From assembly GCF_003268855.1 (NCBI RefSeq), contig NZ_QLSZ01000003.1:124001-188000 (forward strand): a stretch of DNA of 64,000 bases. The letters are read 5' to 3'. Numbering within the stretch: the first letter of the stretch is position 1; every line of letters begins with the position of its first letter. Source of the stretch: Flavobacterium aciduliphilum (GTDB lineage Bacteria > Bacteroidota > Bacteroidia > Flavobacteriales > Flavobacteriaceae). Positions 1 through 7,905 of the stretch are shown here, piece after piece. The notes beneath the pieces were generated by a model. It did not search any database. It was given only the letters and a program-made list of their open reading frames with translations, and was not told the origin of the DNA. The position numbers and the translations under genes are program-made.

Positions 1-1085
1 CGAGAAGAGGCTACACTATAAAACACATTATAATCAACTAAGGTATGTGGCCAAATCTCAAATAAATTCAATATATAATCTTCATCATTTTTCAATAGCT
101 CATAAGGAAAGAAAGATTCATAAGTACAAAAAAAAGGACCATCTTTAGCATATTCCTCCAAATACATTAATCCACAATCTATTTCGTTTGAAAGAATATT
201 ATAATAATTAATAGTTTCCTGACTGCAATCCTCCTCATGAACTTCATTTGAATTCTCAAATAGTTCATAATTTTTATATAATAAATCTCTTATTTCTTTT
301 TCAAAAAAGATTAGACATTCTTGTTTAGTTTTTTCTAAACAAATATCTTCATCATTTTGTATTCTATTTTCTAAAATTTGAAAGATAGAAACGTTTTTTT
401 TTAGTGCTTCTATAATAAAAGGTTTATTTTCTTTTAAAGAATTATCAACAAAATAAAAAGCTCTGAAATCATTTTTAATTCCCTGAAGAAGCACTTCGCT
501 ATCTTTTTTTAAATTTTCAGAAGCAAAAGAAAGTCCTAATCCATTAATCTTATTTAATGCTAATATAATTGATTTATCATGCTTATAAGAATCTGATTCG
601 TCAAGTTTATCATTAAAGTTATCCCAGAGATATTGCATAAAGTAATGACGTGAATAAAAAAAAGATAGCTTAATATTTCCACTTATATAATCCAATTTAA
701 TATTTGGATTGACATATTCGAAAATGTCATCCGTTTTATACTTTTCCGAATCTATAAATTCTTTAAGTTTTAATGATTCTTTTTGATTATGTTTGGCTTC
801 ATTTAATGACAAACCAAATAATGCATCGTCATAAAGTTGTTGTTTCTCATTTTCATTAAAATGTTCCTCAAATGAATGTCCCTCCAAAGAAGTTTGAAAC
901 TGATTCAAGTTATCCCAAGCGGCAAAAAAACCTTCTAAAGTTCTATTTATTTGTTGATGATACCAAATGAATGTGGTTAAATCCATCGGAATGGTTTCGG
1001 GTAATTCAAAAAAGGTATTGTGTATAAAATATAAATCCTCACCAGGTAAGTCGGGATGCTGAAATTTAAATACAGGTGTTGCCAT
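1..1085 (-). CDS. Partial protein with DUF4116-like repeat (C-terminus off the window)
   Basis: An open frame reads leftward from ATG at 1085 to the window edge without a stop, giving about 361 residues of a longer protein. The mostly helical, acidic sequence contains a stretch around residues 195-225 (DSEVLLQGIKND, then KPFIIEALKKN) resembling the DUF4116 repeat, in which short helices alternate with a conserved pattern of acidic and hydrophobic residues. I see no catalytic motif, signal peptide or membrane segment. It has the same strand as the operon to its right but is separated from it by a 134-nt AT-rich gap. The reading frame is firm; the family call is tentative. Confidence 0.7.
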   Translation of the reverse strand, partial: MATPVFKFQHPDLPGEDLYFIHNTFFELPETIPMDLTTFIWYHQQINRTLEGFFAAWDNLNQFQTSLEGHSFEEHFNENEKQQLYDDALFGLSLNEAKHNQKESLKLKEFIDSEKYKTDDIFEYVNPNIKLDYISGNIKLSFFYSRHYFMQYLWDNFNDKLDESDSYKHDKSIILALNKINGLGLSFASENLKKDSEVLLQGIKNDFRAFYFVDNSLKENKPFIIEALKKNVSIFQILENRIQNDEDICLEKTKQECLIFFEKEIRDLLYKNYELFENSNEVHEEDCSQETINYYNILSNEIDCGLMYLEEYAKDGPFFCTYESFFPYELLKNDEDYILNLFEIWPHTLVDYNVFYSVASS

Positions 1086-1219
1086 TTTATTGTTTTCTAA
1101 TTAATTATACGAATCTATATTATTCATTATTAATAAACTAATTTATTTATAGTTTATCGTACATCATTATTTTGTTTTCAAAAATTGAATAGCTTTAAAA
1201 AGCCATCTTAAACTATATA

Positions 1220-2377
1220 TTAATAAATTTGCGCTGCAATATTTTTTACAACAGAACCCGCTAAAATAGAACCATAGTACCCTTTTTCAGAATTTGGATT
1301 TTTTATATAAGCTAAAATAGTAAATTTGGGTTTTTCACTTGGAAAATATCCTACAAATGATGAAGCATATTCTTTCTTTTGATTTTCAGAAGAATAGTTG
1401 ATTTGAGTGGTAGCTGAATACCCTGAAATAGCTATTTTTTGGGAATTAACAAACTGACAAGAACCTTTTGAAACAGATTGTCTCAATAAATCTTTTAAAA
1501 TAGTAATTGTTGTCTTAGAACATTCAGTATTTCTGCTAACTGGTTTAGAAAATTCCTTTGAATCTCCGATATTATTTTGAATATTAGAAACAAGTAAAGG
1601 TGCAACCATAACTCCATTGTTTGCGATAGAATTAAAATAGGTTAATAGTTGAATGGGGGTTAATTCTATTCCATAACCAATACCCATAAAGGGCAGTGTT
1701 ATTTTAGACCAAGAATTGGTATTTGGTGATGGAATAACAGAATTACAACTGATTTGTGAAAAAGAAGAACTTAGACCAAACTTATTAAAGTTGTTAATGT
1801 ATTGATTGGGGGTGTTTTTATATGAACTATCAATAGCTTTTGCGAAAATGGTATTTGAAGAATTTAAAAAAGCTTTTCTTAAAGACAATTCATTAAATCC
1901 TAAGTGATTATCAATAATGCTCTTTCCATACATAGATATTTTACCACCTTTGGCATCATATACAGATGATGTATCTGATTTTTTATCTTCCAATAAAGAC
2001 ATAACATCAAATGTTTTCATTAAACTTCCCGGTTCAATTGGTGTGTTTATGGCAATATTCTTTGAAAGGACATATTTTGATTGACTATCCTTTTCAAGAC
2101 CTATCATAGCCTTAATTTTTCCGGTACTAGTTTCCATTACAAGAACAAAACCATTATCCGCCTCAGACTCTTTTAAAGACTCTAATAAAGAGGTTTTGGA
2201 GATATTTTGAATGGTAGAATCAGCATACGTTTTAAGAGTATAACCCTCTATTTTTTTAGAATCATTATACAAACTCTCACATAAATCTTTTTCTAATTTA
2301 GGAGTTATAGTTGATTGTTTTTTGTCTTTACATCCCAAAAATGAGAGGACAATTAATAATGTAAATAATTTCTTCAT
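1220..2377 (-). CDS. Lipoprotein paralogue of the FtsI transpeptidase domain, KTG box lost
   Basis: This 385-residue protein starts with a lipoprotein signal peptide (lipobox FLGC, Cys16), so it is probably tethered to a membrane. The rest aligns by eye with the transpeptidase domain of the FtsI at 11456-13459: SLMK at 118-121 matches SxxK, SSN at 173-175 matches SxN, and ASSFVGYFP and ELTPIQ are shared. The KTG box is replaced by Tyr-Ser-Ala at about 320-322. The transmembrane N-terminal region, pedestal domain and PASTA domain of FtsI are absent. A normal beta-lactam-type acyl enzyme needs KTG, so it is probably a non-catalytic or altered penicillin-binding-like protein. It is the last gene of a tight leftward run, 2 nt after the 211-residue protein. 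Confidence 0.8.
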   Translation of the reverse strand: MKKLFTLLIVLSFLGCKDKKQSTITPKLEKDLCESLYNDSKKIEGYTLKTYADSTIQNISKTSLLESLKESEADNGFVLVMETSTGKIKAMIGLEKDSQSKYVLSKNIAINTPIEPGSLMKTFDVMSLLEDKKSDTSSVYDAKGGKISMYGKSIIDNHLGFNELSLRKAFLNSSNTIFAKAIDSSYKNTPNQYINNFNKFGLSSSFSQISCNSVIPSPNTNSWSKITLPFMGIGYGIELTPIQLLTYFNSIANNGVMVAPLLVSNIQNNIGDSKEFSKPVSRNTECSKTTITILKDLLRQSVSKGSCQFVNSQKIAISGYSATTQINYSSENQKKEYASSFVGYFPSEKPKFTILAYIKNPNSEKGYYGSILAGSVVKNIAAQIY

Positions 2378-2379
2378 AC

Positions 2380-3015
2380 TTACTCTTTTTTACAATTCTC
2401 CCCAACAGAAGTCATATATTCAAACACATAACTCATAGATTCTTTTCGCATATCCATCTTCAATTTTGGATTATCTTTCAAGGTTAAAAACAATTTACTT
2501 GCATAACAATACTCTCCAAACGCAGTTAATCCCTGACATTTGATAAGATTGTAAATCATATTCACAGCAAAACTATCGGGAGATTTTCTTAATGCTTCTC
2601 CCGCGATTTCAAACGCATCTACTACATCAAAATAATTATCCAAACTAAGCATATAACTATAGCAAATTAATTCATCTCGAGTGGCATACCATTTAAACGC
2701 TATGTAATCATTATGAAAATCGGTTTGGTAGTTTTTTTTCTTCATTACATACATAAAGAAAATTTTGCTATTTATCAATCCTTTATGGTCCCAGCCAATA
2801 GCGTTGATAATAGCTAATTTTACATCTAAGGGATTGGCATCATCGTCAATGTAGTCCATCATTTCGTTGGTGATTTTTCCCTCTGATTTGAAAGCTTCTT
2901 TGACAATTGGAATATCCAAATAAGCATTTCCAAAATCTGTTGAAGTCAGAGGTGAATCTGCAAAAACAAAATTTCCAAACAATACAAAAAATAAAAAAGT
3001 TAAATATTTTCTCAT
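2380..3015 (-). CDS. Secreted protein of unknown function
   Basis: This 211-residue protein begins with a clear Sec signal peptide (MRKYLTFLFFVLFGNFVFA, cut probably after FADS). The mature part is helical and rich in Asp, Tyr and Met, and could be a solenoid of short helical repeats (DAFEIAGEALRKS, NMIYNLIKCQG), but I do not recognise the family. It lies between a cytosolic-looking unknown gene (9-nt gap) and the lipoprotein FtsI paralogue (2-nt gap), so it is probably co-translated and exported with that lipoprotein. Confidence is high for the gene and low for any role. Confidence 0.75.
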   Translation of the reverse strand: MRKYLTFLFFVLFGNFVFADSPLTSTDFGNAYLDIPIVKEAFKSEGKITNEMMDYIDDDANPLDVKLAIINAIGWDHKGLINSKIFFMYVMKKKNYQTDFHNDYIAFKWYATRDELICYSYMLSLDNYFDVVDAFEIAGEALRKSPDSFAVNMIYNLIKCQGLTAFGEYCYASKLFLTLKDNPKLKMDMRKESMSYVFEYMTSVGENCKKE

Positions 3016-3024
3016 AGTATAAAA

Positions 3025-3474
3025 TTAATCGATAGTTAGGTATTCGCAAAAATTATAATAAACTACTTGACCTCCATCTACAGCATGTTCAAACGTGATA
3101 ATGTCTATTGCTCCTTTTTTATTTTTAAATACGACATTATGTTCAGTTTTTCTATCAAATTTTTGAAAATGAAACAATCTAAATAAGGCACTAAACCCCA
3201 ATACGTCCAATTCCGAAAAAGGATTTTCTTTAGTTAAACCAACGCCTTGAAGCACTTGCCTACAACCATGGGCTAAAATTTCTAAATCCTCATCATCAAA
3301 ATCCAGTGGAGGCTGAGAAAAAGCATCTTGTTTTCTGTATTTTTCAGGCCCCATTTTTAAATAAACCCATGCTTTTGAGAAGATATAAGGAAAACGATTT
3401 TCATTCATTAGTTTTTTTTCCGCTTCAGTAAATTTACTAATCACTTCATTTAAGGTTTCCAATTGATTTTTCAT
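3025..3474 (-). CDS. Unknown cytosolic protein
   Basis: This 149-residue protein has no signal peptide or membrane segment. It has a helical N-terminal half (ETLNEVISKFTEAEKKL) and a mixed C-terminal half ending in aromatic-rich strands (VVYYNFCEYL). No motif I recognise. Its start overlaps the stop of the preceding gene (3471-3785) by 4 nt, which implies translational coupling. It belongs to the five-gene leftward run that ends with the FtsI-like lipoprotein. Confidence 0.7.
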   Translation of the reverse strand: MKNQLETLNEVISKFTEAEKKLMNENRFPYIFSKAWVYLKMGPEKYRKQDAFSQPPLDFDDEDLEILAHGCRQVLQGVGLTKENPFSELDVLGFSALFRLFHFQKFDRKTEHNVVFKNKKGAIDIITFEHAVDGGQVVYYNFCEYLTID

Positions 3475-3785
3475 AACTTGTTTTTTAATAATATAATAGC
3501 TTCATTATTGGTGGTAGAATTTATTTGTTCCGGAGTAAAAAGGGTTTCAATAAAAGAGACTAAGGCATAAGCCATATCTGCATTAGATTGCGAAATTGGT
3601 GGCAAAATTTCAAAATATTTTTTGGTACTCTTAAGATATAAATCAAACTTTAGAGTAGCAGCAATAGTATCGCACATCAATTCCTCTGCGGGTCTAATTG
3701 AAAAATAGTACAACAATACATTAATCATTAACTCATCATTCTCAGCAATACAATGAGCTACAAAATTTTTAGCTCTAATGGTCAT
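3471..3785 (-). CDS. Unknown small helical protein
   Basis: This 104-residue protein is predominantly alpha-helical (ENDELMINVLLYYFSIRPAEEL; MAYALVSFIETLF) with no recognised domain. Its ATG lies inside the last codons of the upstream zinc-ribbon gene (11-nt overlap), and its stop overlaps the next start by 4 nt, so it is embedded in a translationally coupled operon. That coupling is the main reason to call it real at this size. I cannot suggest a function. Confidence 0.65.
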   Translation of the reverse strand: MTIRAKNFVAHCIAENDELMINVLLYYFSIRPAEELMCDTIAATLKFDLYLKSTKKYFEILPPISQSNADMAYALVSFIETLFTPEQINSTTNNEAIILLKNKL

Positions 3786-4044
3786 TTAGATTTCCTTTCA
3801 AAGTAAACTCTTTTTCTACTTTCTTCAATTCCTTTTCTAAAAAAGGTCCTAGATCATACCAATCCTCATGCAAAGACCAAGAATGACAAGCAGGACAAGC
3901 CGTTTCTTTCCAGCGCTTGGAACACTTAGGACAGACCCCATAGGTAGAAAATGTATCCCATACATGATTACATTTTGATTCACAAACCCATAGGGCTTCT
4001 CCTGTTGGTTTCCAAGAACATTTGGGACATTTAATATTATCCAT
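3775..4044 (-). CDS. Zinc-ribbon protein
   Basis: This 89-residue protein carries three closely spaced zinc-binding clusters in its first 60 residues: CPKC at 6-9, then CESKCNHVW, then CPKC and CPAC-x-SW. The pattern of Cys pairs followed by W and H resembles double zinc-ribbon proteins found in many Bacteroidota. The C-terminal third is a charged helix (EKELKKVEKE). It is the first gene of the leftward run 4044-1220, and a -7 promoter box lies about 75 nt upstream. It may act as a nucleic-acid or protein adaptor, but that is inference. Confidence 0.75.
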   Translation of the reverse strand: MDNIKCPKCSWKPTGEALWVCESKCNHVWDTFSTYGVCPKCSKRWKETACPACHSWSLHEDWYDLGPFLEKELKKVEKEFTLKGNLNDH

Positions 4045-4117
4045 AAAATTTTTTTTAAAGTTATTATATTGAGCTTGTAGAAAAAATAACCACAGAATAC
4101 TATTTTTCTTTCAGAGG

Positions 4118-4125
4118 CAAATGTA
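4118..4125 (-). promoter_or_regulatory. Candidate -7 promoter box for the zinc-ribbon operon
   Basis: On the minus strand this reads TACATTTG, an exact match to the Bacteroidota sigma-ABfr -7 consensus TAnnTTTG. It lies 74 nt upstream of the ATG at 4044. I see no good TTG -33 box at the expected spacing, so it is a candidate only. Confidence 0.4.
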
Positions 4126-4343
4126 AAATTAATTTTTATTTTTATGATAATTTTTTACTTTTTATTTTTATTTTATTAAAAATTAGCAAAATCAGATACT
4201 ACATTCTATTTGTAGATCTTAGAAAAAGATTACTGATTAGATTAAAAATAACAACACTAAATAAATTATACTTGCAATCAGGCAAAGACAAAAAGTGGCA
4301 AAGTACAAAAGTAATTTTGCCAAATAATCTTAAATCTTATACT

Positions 4344-4775
4344 ATGAAAAATGAAAAATTTGAATTCAGTTATGTTGAAAAACCAAAACAAAAATTAAAA
4401 TCAAACTTTAATGAAAGAAAAGGTAAAGGTTTAAATGGGTTTATTGATTTTGAAGATTTTTATGACTGGTTTGTGAATCAAGATAAAAAATGCTATTATT
4501 GTGGTATAGAAGAACATACTGTTCAACAAATTGTGGTTCAAGGCCTTCTGACTTCAAATAGATTTCCCCTAAACGGAAAAATCATGCAAGGAAGAAGCAG
4601 AGGAATTTGGTTGGAAGTGGATAGAATTCATCCTAAAGAAAATTACTCTAGAGACAATGCTGTCTTATGTTGTTACTTTTGTAATAATGATAAAAGTGAT
4701 GTATTTCATGGAATTGAATACAAAAAGTTTTTTCAAAACAGAGCTGGATATTTAAGAGATTTAATAAAAAAATAA
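4344..4775 (+). CDS. HNH endonuclease
   Basis: The core carries an HNH/zinc signature: CYYCG, then a D-R-I-H stretch (EVDRIHPKENYSRDNAVL), then CCYFCNNDKSD. Two CxxC pairs bracket the catalytic region, as in McrA-type HNH nucleases, where they bind a structural zinc. From ATG at 4344 it is 143 residues; an in-frame TTG at 4272 would add 24 residues with no family-like features, so I prefer the ATG. A 2-nt gap separates it from the following unknown gene, and the UDG-like gene comes next. The likely role is double-strand DNA cleavage in a small defence or DNA-processing cassette. Confidence 0.8.
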   Translation: MKNEKFEFSYVEKPKQKLKSNFNERKGKGLNGFIDFEDFYDWFVNQDKKCYYCGIEEHTVQQIVVQGLLTSNRFPLNGKIMQGRSRGIWLEVDRIHPKENYSRDNAVLCCYFCNNDKSDVFHGIEYKKFFQNRAGYLRDLIKK

Positions 4776-4777
4776 TT

Positions 4778-5314
4778 ATGTCAAAAAAACATTTTATTGT
4801 AACTTTTGAAAATGACAAAGCACAAACTTCTGAAACTTTAGTATGGGCTAAAGAAAATTTTCCAAATTACAATGAACAAACTAAAGAGCAAGAAGTTTAT
4901 ATTTATTTGGTAGACGAAAGAGGATTCAGATTAGTTTCTGATGATAAAAAATTTATATGTTACAAACTAACTATTTTTAACGAAACAAATAATAATACTA
5001 ATGAACCTGATGAAGATAGTTTTGTTAAAATAATTAATATTGGAAATACTTTAGCAACAAATTATAGTATTGAATTTTCAATTGGTAAATTTCTTGTTTA
5101 TAAGTTAAAACGTAACACAAATGAAAGCGTAAGTGTTTTCTTGATTGAAAACGGAATAGAGATAAAAAAAGGGAAAGTCCTAGATAGATTAGATTTTATT
5201 GCGCTTGGTTTATTAAATTTAGATATAGATTGGATATATAATTATAAAGGGAAACATTTAACCACTCATATAGAAGCTAAAAAGTTATTTGATTACCTAA
5301 GAAATAATTTTTAA
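4778..5314 (+). CDS. Unknown protein between HNH and UDG-like genes
   Basis: This 178-residue soluble protein has alternating strands and helices and several acidic patches (ETNNNTNEPDEDSF). The C-terminal part (DFIALGLLNLDIDWIYNYKGKHL) looks like a compact helical subdomain. I do not recognise a family. It starts 2 nt after the HNH gene stop and ends 9 nt before the UDG-like gene start, so the three are almost certainly one transcript. It could be a specificity or immunity subunit, but nothing in its sequence proves this. Confidence 0.7.
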   Translation: MSKKHFIVTFENDKAQTSETLVWAKENFPNYNEQTKEQEVYIYLVDERGFRLVSDDKKFICYKLTIFNETNNNTNEPDEDSFVKIINIGNTLATNYSIEFSIGKFLVYKLKRNTNESVSVFLIENGIEIKKGKVLDRLDFIALGLLNLDIDWIYNYKGKHLTTHIEAKKLFDYLRNNF

Positions 5315-5323
5315 ATCATTTTT

Positions 5324-6361
5324 ATGAGAAAACAAGATAGAAACATATACAATTTTTTAATTGTTAATGGAATTTTAAACACTCCGCAATTAAATGACCA
5401 ATCTATTAGAACTTGGGGACTTAATTTGGCAAATGTATATCAACATTATGATTCATATTTACTAAACATTCAAGCACCTAATTCACCAGGACCAATTGAA
5501 AAGCATCCCTATATTGATTTATATCAAGCTGACTGCGATTTTCAGAGGGAAACGCTTTTATTGGGTACGTTTCCACCTTCATCTTATTTTAATAATTTAC
5601 CTTTGGTTAATTTACCAAATCCTAATCTGCAAAATAATAATCCAACTAACTATTTCTATGGTAACATGAATGACTTGTGGTATTACTTATTCGGACTAAA
5701 TGGAGTAGGATTAACAATTCCAAATTTTCAAGCATCTTTAAATGCAAATAGAATATCTATTTCGGATGTCTTTTCTTATGTGCAAAGAAAAAAAATGATT
5801 AGTGCTTTTGACAATGAATATAGAAATATAGTTCTTAATTGTAAATTAAAAGAAGTTTTTAATTCAGAATCTAAGGTCAATACAATATTATTTACAAGTG
5901 GAAACTTAAATTCTTTTTTAAGCAATACAACATCTACTTTAACTGGTTTTAGGTGGATATTAGAAGATTGTTTTAACGGATTAACTAAATTTCAAATAAG
6001 TGGTGACATATCTGGAAATGGACAGTATTTTCCAATTAATACTTTAGGGATTCAAAGTGCATTAATTCAACAAAATAATGGAATAGTTTGGTGGCTAAAA
6101 TCTGGAGCGAAAAAAATAAGGATTATTAATTTACCTAGCCCTGCCCCGATGGCTGCTCAACAAATGATTAATAGTTTATTCTTTAGAAAATGGATTAACT
6201 ACAAAGCAGCAATAAATTTTACAGCACCGATTGCAGTTGGGGCTAATATTAATCTATATTTAACCAGATTTCCAAATATATTTAATGCACCATATACAAA
6301 ACAATACAGAAGAGAGATTTATCAAATGGTTTTAAATAATACAATTCATCTTATAAATTGA
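5324..6361 (+). CDS. Uracil-DNA-glycosylase-like superfamily protein
   Basis: This 345-residue protein has the segments expected of the MUG/UDG-like fold. ETLLLGTFPPSSYF near residue 75 matches the G-x-x-P active-site loop region; YFYGNMNDLWYYLF resembles the Y-x-x-x-x-N-x-F/W element; and NTILFTSGN resembles the late strand that normally ends in the catalytic loop. Such proteins excise modified or deaminated bases, and divergent members occur in defence islands. It is the third gene of the HNH cassette. The usual His/Ser leucine-loop motif is not obvious, so activity is uncertain. The fold call is by eye. Confidence 0.5.
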   Translation: MRKQDRNIYNFLIVNGILNTPQLNDQSIRTWGLNLANVYQHYDSYLLNIQAPNSPGPIEKHPYIDLYQADCDFQRETLLLGTFPPSSYFNNLPLVNLPNPNLQNNNPTNYFYGNMNDLWYYLFGLNGVGLTIPNFQASLNANRISISDVFSYVQRKKMISAFDNEYRNIVLNCKLKEVFNSESKVNTILFTSGNLNSFLSNTTSTLTGFRWILEDCFNGLTKFQISGDISGNGQYFPINTLGIQSALIQQNNGIVWWLKSGAKKIRIINLPSPAPMAAQQMINSLFFRKWINYKAAINFTAPIAVGANINLYLTRFPNIFNAPYTKQYRREIYQMVLNNTIHLIN

Positions 6362-6471
6362 ATTGTTTCTATGTTAATAAATTATTTTCTATTAATAAAA
6401 ATATATTTTTGTAGTGTTTTTGCATTTTTCTGATTCCAAATATAATTTTTAAGTAAATATTTAATAACAAT

Positions 6472-6732
6472 ATGCCAATACCAGATAATATTAACAGAGA
6501 GCACATTTTTCAAGCAATGCTTAAAATTAAAAGAGAGGGAGTACCTAATCGTCGTAATCCCAGAAATTGGGCACTTAGGTATGATAATGAAATTTTTCCC
6601 TGCAAACTCTTAATTTCTTGGGGTAATATATATGCTAATGGAGAAGAATTAGACCCTAATCCTAATAATTTCCAAGCACATATGGCAAACGAATATTTAA
6701 TGAACTTGGGCTTTGAAATAATTGAATTATAA
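6472..6732 (+). CDS. Stand-alone McrA-head-like DNA-binding domain protein
   Basis: This 86-residue protein reads INREHIFQAMLKI, then a FPCKLLISWGNIYANGEEL block, and ends EYLMNLGFEIIEL. That series (I-x-x-x-HI-x-x-A near the N-terminus, a PxK-xx-IS-x-A-like middle and F-x-x-h-xx-xx-LGF-x-I at the end) resembles the small head domain found at the N-terminus of ScoMcrA-like and other HNH restriction enzymes. Here it is alone, 110 nt after the UDG-like gene and on the same strand as the HNH nuclease, so it could supply target recognition in trans. The family resemblance is from memory. Confidence 0.55.
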   Translation: MPIPDNINREHIFQAMLKIKREGVPNRRNPRNWALRYDNEIFPCKLLISWGNIYANGEELDPNPNNFQAHMANEYLMNLGFEIIEL

Positions 6733-6817
6733 GATTTTTTAAAGTTAATAAATTGTATTCTTGAAATAGTTTATAAAAACCAATTAAAGAATTTATTAAT
6801 TTAAAATCTTGATAATT

Positions 6818-7816
6818 CTAATTCAACCTTTCACATTTATCACCAAACCTTCCCAAAAAATAATCCATTTCATGGTTTTCCCAAACAGTGATTTCTACAA
6901 TTAGGAAGTCACTGTTTTTTTCTTTCAACACTTGGGAGGGATGGATTTTTTTGTTTTCTATAATGCCCATCGCCCAATCGGTAAATTTCAATCGGTAAGT
7001 TTTGAGTTTGTTGTTTTTCCAATCATACCAAATTCCAAGGCAGTGCTTCAGTAATTCTTCTAGTCGAGTGGCTTTATACAAAGCATCATAATCAAAGAAA
7101 ATAGGTGTGTCTTCGTCTTGTAGTTCTTCTGTTTCTTTTATGGCAGGATATACTTTTTTCTCCACAAACCTGTCTATAGTATAGGTCTGTAACAAATTGG
7201 TAGGCTCGTAGGTTTCGTCATCAATAGCACTGCCCAATAAATAATAACGGTTGTCATAATAGCGTATCTGCAAAGGAGCCACTTGGCGCATTGCAACCAC
7301 ACCTTTCTTTTCATACAGAAATCGTATGGCTTGCCTTTTTTTGATGTAATCTATAATTTGTCCTGAAAGCAGCAGCAATTGGTCTTGTTGGTTCAAGGCA
7401 GGTTGTGCATTCACAAAATAGGGATAGACTTTTAAATCATTCTCACTATATTCAAATTCATCCATCAAAGCGTCTTTAAGCCACGTTACAGAACTCATGG
7501 TCTTTTCGGTATCCAACAATCCAAGTAACAACGGAAAGGTTAGTTTCTCCTCCTCGGTAAGGGTTAAATTCTCTGGAAAGCCTTCCAAAACAAAGTAATT
7601 CTTTCCGTTGAACTTTCGGGAGTTGATTTGATAGTCATTCTCTAACAAACTTTCTTTGGCTCTATCAAAAGTGCGTCTGGATATGGGTTCAAAACCATAG
7701 TCGTTTTTTAAAATATCGTTTAAGGAAGTCATGAGTTCTTCCACCGAGAGTTTCTTTTCTCGAAGGAGTTTCACAATGATTTTTTTGTACAACCTTTTTT
7801 TACTGAAGTCTTCCAT
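6818..7816 (-). CDS. WYL-domain transcriptional regulator
   Basis: From ATG at 7816 this gives 332 residues; an upstream in-frame ATG at 7870 would add 18 poor residues. The N-terminus is a winged-helix DNA-binding domain (SVEELMTSLND, PISRRTFDRAKESL), followed by a WYL-type Sm-fold ligand-sensing domain (AIRFLYEKKG, PLQIRYYDNRYYLLG, TYTIDRF) and the usual C-terminal extension. WYL regulators commonly control defence genes in response to nucleic-acid ligands. It is divergent from the AAA ATPase gene, with 89 nt between the two starts, so it probably regulates both. Confidence 0.85.
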   Translation of the reverse strand: MEDFSKKRLYKKIIVKLLREKKLSVEELMTSLNDILKNDYGFEPISRRTFDRAKESLLENDYQINSRKFNGKNYFVLEGFPENLTLTEEEKLTFPLLLGLLDTEKTMSSVTWLKDALMDEFEYSENDLKVYPYFVNAQPALNQQDQLLLLSGQIIDYIKKRQAIRFLYEKKGVVAMRQVAPLQIRYYDNRYYLLGSAIDDETYEPTNLLQTYTIDRFVEKKVYPAIKETEELQDEDTPIFFDYDALYKATRLEELLKHCLGIWYDWKNNKLKTYRLKFTDWAMGIIENKKIHPSQVLKEKNSDFLIVEITVWENHEMDYFLGRFGDKCERLN

Positions 7817-7905
7817 CGGATTAGTTTTAAAAAACAAAGATAGAGAACTTTGACAAATTTTGCCAAGCACGATTTTAATTTTACACCATCAAATTAGAAT
7901 TACTT

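Noticed and set aside
4272..4343. TTG start of the HNH gene
   Set aside because: The added 24 residues show no family features and an ATG is available at 4344.
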